Below are positions 1 to 9,726 of a stretch of DNA of 23,099 nucleotides, piece after piece. Both the position numbers and the translations under genes were made by a program. The DNA lies in contig PDIM01000059.1 in assembly GCA_002811675.1 (NCBI GenBank), positions 1 through 23,099 on the forward strand, in the 5' to 3' direction. The notes under the pieces were generated by a model. It did no database searches. It saw nothing but the letters and a program-made list of their open reading frames with translations, and was not told the origin of the DNA. Each line of letters begins with the position of its first letter. The first letter of the stretch is position 1. This stretch comes from Ichthyosporea sp. XGB-2017a. Its lineage: Eukaryota; Opisthokonta; Ichthyosporea.

Positions 1-21
1 TCTATAACCCTAAAGAAGAAA

Positions 22-81
22 ATGGCGAGCGAGCCGACCTTTAGGTCATTGCAATTTTTCAAATGTGACAAAATTATGTAA
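22..81 (+). promoter_or_regulatory. Possible upstream ORF (19 codons)
   Basis: An ATG in a strong context (AAAATGG, A at -3 and G at +4) opens a 19-residue frame, MASEPTFRSLQFFKCDKIM, ending in TAA. It lies 319 bp before the ATG of the ArfGEF-like gene. If the transcript starts upstream of here, it would act as a translation-limiting uORF. It could also be an alternative first exon. No family is recognised. The same frame occurs at 22950-23009, while copy 2 of the gene lacks it. Confidence 0.25.
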
Positions 82-150
82 TTCAGGCAGAGCTCGGCCT
101 TGACAGAGCTCGATTATGAATTGGAATTTCCTTCAGACTTCAGAGGAGGA

Positions 151-189
151 ATTTTGAATTTTGAAGTTTTGAAATTTTGAAATTTTGAA
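151..189 (+). repeat. TTTTGAA minisatellite, about five units
   Basis: Units ATTTTGAA, TTTTGAA, GTTTTGAA, ATTTTGAA, ATTTTGAA follow one another directly. The array lies about 210 bp before the ArfGEF-like ATG. The right edge of the window ends inside the third-copy equivalent of this array. Confidence 0.8.
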
Positions 190-400
190 TTTCTCCAGGC
201 TCCAGCACTCAGCAGAATTGCAAAAAAGAGGTAAAAAATTCCTCATACATATCATTTCAAAGCTCATATAGGATTTATCTTTTCCGTTATTTAATCTATA
301 CACTGGATAACTTCCAGTTGCTTTCAAAGCGGGAGAAGAAGTTAGTGGCTGTGACTAGTGCTGATATCCAGATCTATTGTTGAAGTGGAGTTAGGCGAAT

Positions 401-3400
401 ATGGAGGAGGCGTTGAGGAATTTAGCCAAAGTGGCTGCTTCAGAGAAGCTTAGGCGGCTGAGAGATGAGTGTTTGAATATCATAGAAGATCTGCAAAGTG
501 CTGATGGCAAGTTTAGTCCGTTGAATGATCCCCGAATAGTTAGACGGAGGATGTTTAAACACTTTAAACTGGGACTTATTCAAAATATTGTAAAGCTTAA
601 TATTTGCGCGCTGGAAGGAATTCAAGTTAGTGTTTTTAATTTGTATGATGTAGCTCACTTTGAGAAAAATGATGTTGCTAACTTTGCATTAACTGCGTGT
701 TTCGCTTTTATGATTTTCATCTAATAGAAACTGATAACCCAGTGTGTTGCTCCAACTGAGCCTTCAGAATTTGAGGACGATACAGATTTCTCAGTTGAGG
801 TTATTCAGGCTGTTTGTAACTGCTTTAAAGGGAGGGATACCCCAGGGGAATTAGCTAAAGCTGTTGTGAAGGTAATTATAAAGCCCACTTGAAGTGCAGC
901 TTACTCTTTCTTATATTGCTTTCTTATTCCAACTTTCAAATCGTTTAATTGTACTGTTCAACACATAGGCTCTTGTGTTCATTGTTACTTGTTCTCCAGT
1001 TCCTGTCCACGGAGATTCTCTTTTACTTTGCTTTGAAACATGCATGTTAATTTTCCTTCAATCGAAAAATTCCTCTGGCAGAATCGCTGCTAAAGTTGCT
1101 TTAATTCAAATGACAAATGATATTTGCCAGAGACTTGAAGTGTGTAAAATGGAAACAACTCGAAAACAAAAGTGGAAAAAAAATCGCAAAGCGAACGACG
1201 ATATAGAGGAAAAGCTAAATGAATCTGTGGGAAGTATTGCCGACGTGGGGCTAGCAATAGGAGAATTAAAAAGTACAGCAGGAGTAAGTGGCTGGTCCTC
1301 TAATCCTTTTGGCGAAGAAGATTCTTCAGATGTGGATATTGATATTGACGAGTTCGATCGAGATAATGGTAATTGCAGCGAGACGGGGGAGTGTGAATCG
1401 AAGGGGGAAGAGTGTGACGGATCACTACCATCGTCTCCTAGGAAAATGGTCGAAAATAGGTCATTGTATAGGTTCAATAGCTTGGACTCTTTTGTTGAGG
1501 AAGGCGTATTTACTTTACTGGAAAAAGATGTTATTATCATTTTCAAATATTTTTGCAAGTTATGCTCCGCTCCAAATACAAACTCACGAAGCTCTGTTCC
1601 ACACGGTACCGTTGCCGTCGAAGAGCGCCAAATCTTAATTAAGACACAGTCTTTACATTTGATATTAATTGTTCTAGATGTCCTGTCACCCACTCTTCAA
1701 CACAACGAGTCTTTTGTCAAATTAGTTCGTGATTATTTGTGCAACGCAGCTTTGATGGCGTGCGCTGTTCCTTCGAAACAAATCTTTAAGCTTTGTGCTT
1801 CTATATTTTGTGAACTACTAAGTACTTTCAAAACCTGCCTGCTCAGTGACTATCCCAAGCTGCTGGAGGAACTCTTTTTGAAGCCTCTGGGGTCTGCTAT
1901 GTCTTCTAATGACCTATTTGCCGAAGTCTTAACTCACCTATCAACAATGTGCTCGAATGGCGAATACATTTCATTGTTTTGTGAACAAATCGATAATGAA
2001 CGCACTTGTATTAGAAACATAGTGTTCACATTATGCAAGTTATTAAAATCTTCTAATAACGCTCGGATCAAGGCGCTGTGTTTAGACTGTGTTAACAACA
2101 TTCTGAAGTCAATTGATAGCTGGTACTCGAATCAATTGCATGACTTGCATTTATTTGTAACTGGCTACATCGAGAAGCGAGAAATATTTCCAATATCACA
2201 CACAGAGTCTATAGCAGAAATCTCAGCCTGTATGAGTAATGTAAACATGAAAAACGTAACTTTTTTAGAAGCCATTAGAAAAGTATTGCCATCTTTAATC
2301 AAGACTGCTGATTTACGAGATTTGGATGTTAAAATTATATCATTTGCCTCAGTATGTGCTGTTGCAGAGGTTGATGAATTCCAAAGTGCGGATGACATCT
2401 ACTATGCCACATATGCCACTATTGCACTCAATTTGAATGCGCATGGGTATCACAAGCATGACTATGTTAGAAAGATTAGTAAAGAAGACTTCGTTAATGA
2501 TTTAGTGTTTAACACGTCGGATAATTTTCGTGGTGGACAGGTCTCTTGTGCAAATGAGTACTTTAAAGGTCTTTATGACACCGTTGTGGCAGTTGATATT
2601 CTGGGAATAATGGGTACAGCGAACGAATCTGCTTCATTGAGCAGCAGTACATGTGTCATGGGGTATGGACTAAAGGAGCTAATGGCAAAAAAAGTTCCTT
2701 TCCATCGGCAGAGTGTTCACCGGAAAGGCTTTCCTGATAGAGAATGTGATCCCCCTGTTTATCGAGGAACACAGCTTGCTATCGTTAAGATCCACGATAT
2801 ACTTGAAATCTTTTGGAGGCCTATTTACGTAGCCATTAGTGTTGCTTTTGAAAATTCAAGCGAGCCTGATATTTCAGCGTACTGTCTTGAGTGCTTTAAG
2901 CGCATGATAAGACTTAGTTCGATAATAGGATTAGAACTTGCGCTGGACTCCTATGTATCGGGACTAGCTAGCTTTTCAAAAACCTCTTTGCACAATATGG
3001 AGCAAAAACATTGGAGCGCTTTAAATTGTTTGATATCTATAGGGATTGAATATGGATGCTACTTAGAAGGCAACTGGTCTCAAATTTTAAGCTGCATATC
3101 GCACCTGGAACACCAGCATGCTCTCTACACGGCAGAGGTAAATGCTGGGAGCAATGATTTCAATAGGGACCCAACACACACGTTCAACTATCAGTCGATT
3201 TCCCTTGATGTGGAGCGGCTCTTTCAAGATAGCTCGAACTTCTCCTTCCAAATGCTTCTGTCTTTTTGTAATGAGCTATCTAGTGTTGCCGCAGAAGAGC
3301 TGAATATGAAAGAACCTCGCTTCTTTTGCCTCCGCAAGCTCGTTGACATACTCTGCGAGAATATGAACAGGATTCATATCGAATGGAGATTTATGTGGAA

Positions 3401-5642
3401 TTCTATAGGAAATTTCTTTGGCTCTGTTGGTAATCATCATTCCCAAAGCGTAACGTCAGTAGTTATTGATTCGTTGCACCTGATAGTGTCACAATATTTC
3501 GAGAGGCAGGAAATGCCCGGGTTTCATTTTCACGAAAAAATGATTAAACCGTATGAGATGATAATTGCAGTAGGTAGTAGAAGAAGTGATATTAAGAATC
3601 GAATTGTTAACTGCATCGATTTTATGTGCGAAGAACACAGTCAAAATCTGAAATCAGCTTGGAAGAGTGTTTTTAAAGTTCTAACGAAGTGCAACAAAAG
3701 AAAGCTTCGCTTCTCTGATGAAGGGCTATCACCAGTTTTTGCTGTTGTTGAAAAAATTCTTCAAAAAGATGAGTCGGTTTTTAGGGACTGTGTAGCTCAT
3801 TGTGTTAAATGCGTTGTAACTTTTACAAAGCCGTCTTTTGGTGTTGAAAGTCACAACCATGCTGTGAGGCTTTTGGATATGTGTTTAACTCGGCTAACAG
3901 AAGTTCAACCTGAACATAAATGGATTCACTCTCACTTGCAATTTGCTACCCTTGTTGAAGGCCTGACGTCTGAAAGTGAAATACTTGATGATGATGCTTT
4001 TGGCTGGATTAAGCTGTGGCACTTGTGCGTAAATCAGATTGTCCTAGCTCTACCACACGCTTACCACTCTATTCAAACTAGTCTCTTTAGTAGCTTGATT
4101 GGCACTTTAAAGTCAAACTTTCACCTTTTCCGCCCATCTTTTTCCGATCATCTGTTTTCTCAAATGCTCCTTCCGGCTTTTAGAGACATTTGTGACTCAA
4201 GGGAGGGTAAATGGCAAAAGAATATTCGCTTTGCTTCTATTATTCTTGTCGATTTATTCTGTGACATTTTCTTTGACGATATATCCTCGGACACACTTGA
4301 TTCTTTATTACTTCAATTGTCAGATAACATGCTTCTAAATGACGAGATTGTTGCTCGGTCTGGTACTTCATGTTTACGGCATCTCATACAGAGAAATGGA
4401 AAAGCATTTACGGAAGGTATTTGGGCTAAAACCGTACGACTTTTGTATGATATATTTATGGAAACGATGCCTGATAGCTTGTACTCGAAACCTGCGCTGA
4501 TGTCTCATAACGTTCGAAAGTGTGATGGTATGACGCGTCTCATCCAGCATGTTTTTGTGATTGAAGAAGAAGGCATGAATGAAGTTTGTTTTCCTGTTAT
4601 GGATTTTAAGAAAGGCTTGCGTAAGAAATGTAGCAGTTATGCTCCGAGAGATGATAGCGAGCTAGGCCTTACAGTCTTTGAAGATTTTTACAACGATGTG
4701 TGTGTGAAATTGGTCGTGCAACTTGTGCTAATTCAGATTGCTGACTATGTTCTTGCTGATGATGATAAAGTTGCCCGAGTCTCAGAGACTAATTTTCATA
4801 TTTTAATGCAAGCTTTAAAAAAGTCGTACGCGTTTGCTCATAATTTTAACAAAGACGTCGAAATTCGAAAATTACTGCAAAGAAAAATCGGAACTAAGCA
4901 GCTTCCAAACCTTTTGCGACAAGAAACGACATGCGCGTCGACGTACCTCAGAGTTTTATTTTCCGTGTATTCTATGTCTTCAAGATCTGACCTTCAAAAT
5001 GTGTATGAAGGAGAAATCGAAGACATCTGCGCTCACGTGTGCTCTACGTTTGTAAGCACCCTTGAGGGAGAGCTTCACGAAAATGCAGTTTGGCGACCAG
5101 TTATGATGACTCTTCTGAATGCCACCCTAGCTTTGGACAAGGACCATTTTCATGGAATACTATTTTCAATCTTTCCTTTAGTGGCGGAGCTAATTATGAT
5201 TGAAGATAAAGAAGTGCGCCTTCTGGTAAAGCGGTTTGTTAAGAAATCGGTCGAATTTCGAGAGCTTCTGCCCCGCGATGGGTGGAAGTACGGGCACGAA
5301 ATTACAGCAGAAATCGAAAACGTGATGAACGAAGGAAGTCTTGATGGTTCTGAGCTATCTGTGAAATTAGAGGGAAGGCATGAGATTGAAATGGAGCAGT
5401 GCAATACAGTTCAGGAAAGTCTTACGGCATTTGCAAACTTTAATAATGAAAATGTGAGTAAGGAAAGTGCTCCACCTTGTTCACCGCAAATGTCGGGGAC
5501 CACCTACACGGAAATGTGCTTTAGTCCTGTTATGGACGATAACTTCGAGGATGATGAGCCTAAAACATCGACAAAGAGAAAAGGACAGGAAACGAGTGTT
5601 GAAAGTTTGCGCCCAGTCCACATAGACAGCGGAAAGCCATGA
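401..5642 (+). CDS. Large ArfGEF of the Sec7/BIG family with a degenerate Sec7 domain (copy 1)
   Basis: Exons 401-625, 728-871 and 969-5642 (phase 0) give 1,680 residues. Family knowledge: Sec7/BIG proteins load Arf GTPases with GTP at the trans-Golgi. Exons 1-2 and early exon 3 match the DCB region (CALEGIQ-KLITQC, KVALIQM). An acidic disordered insert follows (about 205-285). The HUS region starts near 305 (IIIFKYFCKL). HDS regions run from about 720, with ARSGTSCLRHL near 1250 and PNLLRQET near 1425 as typical HDS signatures. The Sec7 domain (about 553-668) is eroded: roughly its first half is missing, the FRLPGEAQKID motif reads as LIKTADLRDLD (catalytic Glu replaced by Asp571) and the NTDLH motif as NLNAH. 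It is probably a catalytically weak or dead paralogue with a scaffold role, like animal BIG3 (inference). The long frame is intact, so I do not call it a pseudogene. AATAAA lies 14 nt after the TGA stop. Confidence 0.85.
626..727 (+). other. Intron 1 of the ArfGEF-like gene (copy 1)
   Basis: 102 bp, GTTAGT...CTAATAG. Placing it here joins ...CALEGIQ to KLITQCVAP, which restores a DCB-region alignment with BIG-type proteins. Reading through instead gives a stop codon at 722-724. A TTAAC-type branch-point candidate lies near 690. Confidence 0.8.
872..968 (+). other. Intron 2 of the ArfGEF-like gene (copy 1)
   Basis: 97 bp, GTAATT...ACATAG. It joins ...ELAKAVVK to ALVFIVTC, again in phase 0 and in register with the BIG family. 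The long frame that seems to start at GTG 975 is therefore an internal exon, not the true start. Confidence 0.8.
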
Positions 5643-6006
5643 ATTGTATATAATTAATAAATCGATATTTATTTAGTTGTTAATGTTTTAGCAAATTAAA
5701 AGAGTCCAAAAAAAAAGCAAATAAACATTAAAAACTAACATATAAACAAGTGACGTGCAATGTTAGCTGTGAAGTGGTATGCCAAAAGGAGTTGTGCTTT
5801 CTTTGTTTTTAAGTTTTCACACTTTACACCTTACACATGTTTTCTTGATTAGTGAATTCTGAATGCAAACATTGCTTTGTGGTGTGTTGCAGATAGATGA
5901 TAATAATTAAAAAAAACATGTATCAAGATGGTAATAGAGTTTTGCAGAGTAATAGCAATCAGTACGTCAACGCAAAAAAACAAACAAAAGACAATATTGT
6001 GCGTCT
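5643..6006. other. Convergent 3' spacer between the ArfGEF-like and MADS genes (copy 1)
   Basis: 364 bp between two stop codons facing each other. It is AT-rich and holds the AATAAA signals for the + strand and a TTTATT (5668-5673) that could serve the - strand MADS transcript. No gene is visible. The two 3' UTRs may overlap. Confidence 0.7.
5656..5661 (+). terminator. Poly(A) signal of the ArfGEF-like gene (copy 1)
   Basis: AATAAA 14 nt after the stop codon, inside an AT-rich stretch with TATATA just before it. A second AATAAA lies at 5720-5725 after a short A-run. Either could direct 3' processing. Confidence 0.5.
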
Positions 6007-6669
6007 TTACTGGTTGTTTTGTTGCTGATTCGGATTGTTGAACATTGGGGGGTAGTGACCAGGATAGCCATCCTGGGGATAGTTCTGACCCTGGTTACCA
6101 TACTGAGGGGGAAAGTTCCCTGGGTACCTGGGAGGACCACCCTGGGGCATTTGAACGTTTTGAGGGTAGTTTTGGTTTCCAAATCCACCCATTTCAGGCA
6201 TGCCAGAAAAGCCTTTCGGCACGGGCTGCGACATTCTTTGCGATCCTGACGCTTGACCACCTGAAGAAGCTGCTGGGACATTATCTGGGGCATTTAAGCA
6301 AGCTTGAATAAGATTCTTTCCTTCAGGCTTCGTGATAAGGGGCTGGAGTTTTGGTGTGGCAAAAGTATACACGTGTCCAGTTTCAGATGCTACAAGAAGA
6401 AGTACTTGGGTTCCTGTAAGAGTACTTAATTCATAAGCCTTTTTCATAATACCAGCCTTTCTTTTACTAAAGGTAATATGTCTACGACTTTTATCTTCAA
6501 TAAACTCAATGTTGATCTTTCTACGCCCTGCCCTTTTCACAAAATCGTCGCCATCTTCGTCATCAGAAATTTCAGATGCGGCTCTCTTCTTCGGTGTAGG
6601 AGCTTCCTTTTTGTTGGGGGCCTTCTTGCCGTCCTTTTTCAAATCAGCACTTTTCGCTTCTGCACTCAT
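6007..6669 (-). CDS. SRF/Mcm1-type MADS-box transcription factor (copy 1)
   Basis: Single-exon gene, 220 residues. Residues 1-45 are a Lys-rich then acidic leader (EISDDEDGDD). The MADS domain begins near 48 with GRRKINIEFIEDKSRRH and ITFSKRKAGIMKKAYEL, followed by LSTLTGTQVLLLVASETG; this is the DNA-binding and dimerisation core. The SAM extension (about 106-128, KLQPLITKPEGKNLIQACLN) is the surface that contacts partner factors in Mcm1 and SRF. The tail from 130 is Gly/Pro/Gln/Asn-rich and probably disordered. Fungal Mcm1 proteins bind CArG-like sites and work with mating-type proteins, cell-cycle and metabolic factors; here that role is inferred from family. The ATG at 6667-6669 is just before the basic leader and follows an A-rich context. 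The gene diverges from the HMG gene and has an 87-nt T run (A on +) starting 43 bp upstream of its ATG. Confidence 0.93.
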   Translation of the reverse strand: MSAEAKSADLKKDGKKAPNKKEAPTPKKRAASEISDDEDGDDFVKRAGRRKINIEFIEDKSRRHITFSKRKAGIMKKAYELSTLTGTQVLLLVASETGHVYTFATPKLQPLITKPEGKNLIQACLNAPDNVPAASSGGQASGSQRMSQPVPKGFSGMPEMGGFGNQNYPQNVQMPQGGPPRYPGNFPPQYGNQGQNYPQDGYPGHYPPMFNNPNQQQNNQ

Positions 6670-6711
6670 GATGTAATATTGTTATTCTGTTCACTTGGAG
6701 TTCTTCTTTTT

Positions 6712-6712
<1 letters not shown>

Positions 6713-6799
<87 letters not shown>
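6713..6799. repeat. A87 homopolymer in the MADS promoter (copy 1)
   Basis: Uninterrupted run of 87 A on the + strand, preceded by TTCTTTTTC and followed by CAATTGC. It lies 44-130 bp upstream of the MADS ATG. Poly(dA:dT) tracts exclude nucleosomes in fungal promoters, but are usually 10-30 bp. The run is on the wrong strand to be a cDNA tail of the MADS transcript. Confidence 0.95.
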
Positions 6800-6800
<1 letters not shown>

Positions 6801-7349
6801 AATTGCATAATCCATTTCAGGTAAATAGGTACGTAATAATAATAATTTAGAGGATCCCAAATTCTCGCCGTGAGGCTCGAGCATTGCACGTAACTCACAC
6901 GGGGAGGCCCTTGATGCCAAGGATTACTGCAGGATCAATGAAAGGTGAATGGCGCATGTACATGTGATCGAACTGTTGGACTTTCCTGCAAGGTTTCGTA
7001 AATGCATAGAGAAAAAAGGATTACGAAACTGTTTTCTAGTGGTTCGCTTTGTTCTCGTGTTTATTCTTTTTGACGGAGCAAAGGGAAGCTGCAAACCCAG
7101 CTTTGAGCATTCCAAAATGAAGGAGGGAGAGAATAGCAGGAAAGTGGTTTCGTAATTCATTTTAGCTTTTGGTTTGAATAAAGCGAGCGATGGGCATGTT
7201 ATAAGCAATAGTGAAAGTTTTGGACGCGTTTAGTTTTGCTGCTCCTTATAAGAAACTTTCTTTATTACGAATTCAAGGAAGATCCTACCATAAGCACAGG
7301 GCCTACTGCCCATATAGAAGAGCACTTCAAGAAGAAAATATTTTCTCCC

Positions 7350-7475
7350 GTTGTAAAGGGGCGGAAGGAGGTGAGGAGAATGCGTCATGAAGATCACAAA
7401 AGGGCAGTAAAGGCGCGGGGAAAGTTGTAAAGGGGCGAGGGAGAAGAAAGGGAAAGTGCTTTCACCGCCGCCCCT
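7350..7475. promoter_or_regulatory. Purine-rich module with a 14-bp direct repeat and STRE-like boxes (copy 1)
   Basis: GTTGTAAAGGGGCG occurs at 7350-7363 and 7424-7437, 74 bp apart. Each contains AGGGG, and CCCCT follows at 7471-7475; AGGGG/CCCCT is the core of the fungal stress response element. A TGCGTCAT (7381-7388, bZIP-like) lies between. This could be an upstream control module of the MADS or the HMG gene. Short motifs of this kind also occur by chance. Confidence 0.35.
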
Positions 7476-7775
7476 CTAGTGAGGAGACCGCGGCAAGTAT
7501 AAGCACAATGTTTTCGACCATGAAGTTGCGCGAGTGTAGTGGCTTTTCATAGCAAAACTTGTCAATTCCACAATTGTGCCAAGATGTACAGGGATTGGGA
7601 GTCTTTGTGGCCCTTGGGCGTTCGCTGTTACTAAACACTAAAGTAGTGATAGAACCTTTGCAAATAGACGGTCGCATAGGTCAATAGCTCTATGACAAAA
7701 AAATCACCCATGAAGTGTGAGATATTTAGCTTAAGGATACAGTTGTATAGCCACTAACAGGCCCAAAATAAAATA

Positions 7776-7793
7776 CTCAAACGAGAGTTTGAG
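7776..7793 (+). other. Perfect 7-bp hairpin with a GAGA (GNRA-class) loop (copy 1)
   Basis: CTCAAAC-GAGA-GTTTGAG. In RNA this would be a 7-bp stem closed by C-G with a GNRA tetraloop, a stable fold. No T-run follows, so it does not look like an intrinsic terminator. It may belong to an unannotated RNA or be chance. Confidence 0.4.
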
Positions 7794-8530
7794 CGCCACA
7801 GAAGTCCCCATTCCACTACATGAAGACTATGATTCTGATTTTTCTCTAGATTTTTCTCTTGATTCATGCAAAGCGTACTTAAAAGGAAGAGGGATAAATG
7901 TTGGTGATGTGGGAAATCAAATTCAATATATGTAATCTAACTTAACCCATTTTCTTTGGTCTTCGGATATTAAGAATTGTTACCTTCCAATAGTCGCTTC
8001 ACCCAGAAGGCAGGCTGCAGGAAACACTCCTTTGCACAAGATAGCATTGGCATGACGCATAATAAGAATATTACTTATTACTAGACCAGTCGACAGTCCA
8101 ACAGCTGAGCATACATTCTTCATTCCCATTCTCTTATTGCAGGTTTAATTAATATAAGCTCCCCCACCCCAGCAGCCAGCACATATCATATCAAAGGACA
8201 AAGCTGCACAAATATTTGCCCCTGCACATTCCAAAGAAGCTTTTGCCAATATTGTAGTTACTAGTCGACTCCACCGTTCTCATTCATCAGTCATCATCAA
8301 TTAATTCATTTATGAATGAAATCTTAAAATATCCTGAATGCCTTGCAAACTCTAGAGTACATAAACACACAGCTTGGAATTTTTCTTTGTTGCGTTTACA
8401 CAAATTTCTCATTTAAGCAGTCTGGAGTCTGCACAAGTTACAATGAAAGTGTTGTATTGTTGCATATTGTAGCTATTTGGCTTTATAAAGTGCAGCTAAT
8501 AAACCAAACAATCCTTTTAGAGTCGAGATT

Positions 8531-8671
8531 GCGCCAGTCTGTAGGCCGTAGGGGACGACCGACGAGTGTTTTTGCCTAAACGTCAGCTGTGCACAGTGCA
8601 GGGCTTGCATATTTTCACAGCTGCAGTTTATTTTGAATTATAACTAGTTGGACACTAGTGCAGACTGGCGC
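8531..8671. repeat. 11-bp inverted repeat with palindromic spacer (copy 1)
   Basis: GCGCCAGTCTG at 8531-8541 faces CAGACTGGCGC at 8661-8671, 119 bp apart. The spacer holds a perfect palindrome CTGTGCACAG (8587-8596) and two ACTAGT palindromes (8643-8648, 8654-8659). Size and arms would fit a small non-autonomous element or a structured RNA, but no target-site duplication is obvious. Confidence 0.4.
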
Positions 8672-9386
8672 TGGCGCCTGGCGGTTCTGTCTGTAATTTG
8701 GCTTTTGCGATTCTATGAAATAATCCATTCAAAACCCCTTTTGCGGACACTTTTTTTTCCACAGCTCATTTTTCTTTTTTCAGTTATTCTTGTTTTGGTA
8801 GTTTTCGCTTGCAATTTTCATAATCACAGTTTTCATAAAATTGGCGATTTGCATATTTTCCACAATTTTCAATTGCAAAACAAACAAAAAAAAAACAAAA
8901 ACAAGAACAAAAATATTACAGTAATAGTGAAAGCAACAGGCGCGAGGCCTGAACCCGGAAGGGGTTATGACTGTGACTATTTATACTTTTTGTGGGTATA
9001 TGAGCGTGGCTTTTTATAAGTACAAAAAAGCCCCCCCCCCTGGATCAAGCAATCTGAAAAGTCACATTCCACTGGGGAAGAGGGTTGCAAATTTTGGCGC
9101 GAAAACCTCTGTCCAGTCCTGACCCAGGTGAAGCTCTTTTTCGCCTTTGGAATTTCCCGGGCATTTTATAGGGATCTTCCCCTAAAGTCTTTCTGTGGTT
9201 AATCGTAAAATAGTTTTCTGCGAGGTTTTCTGTTTTTGTGATTTTGTTTTATCATTTTAAATTTGAATTATTGCACATATAATTTATATAGATTGTATAA
9301 AATATTAATAGAATTCATGAACAGCTGCTTATAACTGATTGTATCAGAAAAAAGGAATGTGGAAGTGAGGAATTGGTGTATCCGGT

Positions 9387-9487
9387 GGGGCTAGATGGGG
9401 AGATATACGGGGATTTTATGGCAGAGAGAGATGGGTACAAAAAAGGGTGGGGTTTATGAATCGTGGGTGGGGACTATATATATATAA
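9387..9487 (+). promoter_or_regulatory. G-run cluster followed by (TA)n (copy 1)
   Basis: Eight runs of three or four G lie within 9387-9472, among them two GGGTGGGG pairs (9445-9452, 9465-9472), so a G-quadruplex on the + strand is conceivable. TATATATATATAA follows at 9475-9487. It is 0.67 kb upstream of the HMG ATG and may be a promoter or a nucleosome-free site. Confidence 0.4.
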
Positions 9488-9726
9488 TGATTTGATTATA
9501 ATATAATTTTTTGGTTTATATTTATGAATGAAAATAACATTGTTGTGATTATTTTCCCACTAGCTGAATGTAAAATGGGAATTGGGTCTTGGCCCTTGGG
9601 ATTTCAGATTTATTAGAGATAAAAGGGTTCTGAGGGATTTTGCGGGTGTTTTAGCGAGGATTAGATTTTGTTTGGTTTCGGATTGTGATCAAAAATAAAT
9701 TCAAAATTACGTTGACGCGTAGATGA

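Larger units (their letters stand above)
1..400 (+). promoter_or_regulatory. Upstream region / 5' leader of the ArfGEF-like gene, copy 1
   Basis: Non-coding 400 bp before the proposed ATG at 401. It begins with an AACCCTAAA box (5-14), then a 19-codon ORF (22-81), an AT-rich minisatellite of about five TTTTGAA units (151-189), and a moderately AT-rich leader. No clear TATA box is seen. A GTAATT at 77 and a CAG near 212 could mark a 5'-UTR intron, but this is only a possibility. In copy 2 the first 58 bases are missing because of the 152-bp difference. Confidence 0.5.

Noticed and set aside
5967-6311. Open frames overlapping the MADS gene in other frames (5967-6293 -, 6019-6249 +, 6045-6311 +)
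   Set aside because: They are shadows of the Gly/Pro/Gln-rich coding sequence of the MADS tail. The MADS frame has an unmistakable domain.
6713-6799. A87 as the tail of a retrocopied cDNA
   Set aside because: The only gene next to it, MADS, lies on the opposite strand, and no flanking target-site duplication is visible.
6478-6920. Open frames rich in poly-Lys or poly-Phe
   Set aside because: They simply read through the A87 homopolymer in different frames and have no other protein character.
6838-7200. tRNA or small structural RNA after the A87 tract
   Set aside because: I looked for A-box/B-box and T-loop patterns such as GGTTCGAATCC on both strands and found none that fold into a cloverleaf.
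6949-9019. Short frames in the divergent spacer (6949-7155, 7236-7430, 8343-8579, 8648-9019)
   Set aside because: All are under 125 codons, with no domain similarity, no clear start context and composition following the local base bias.
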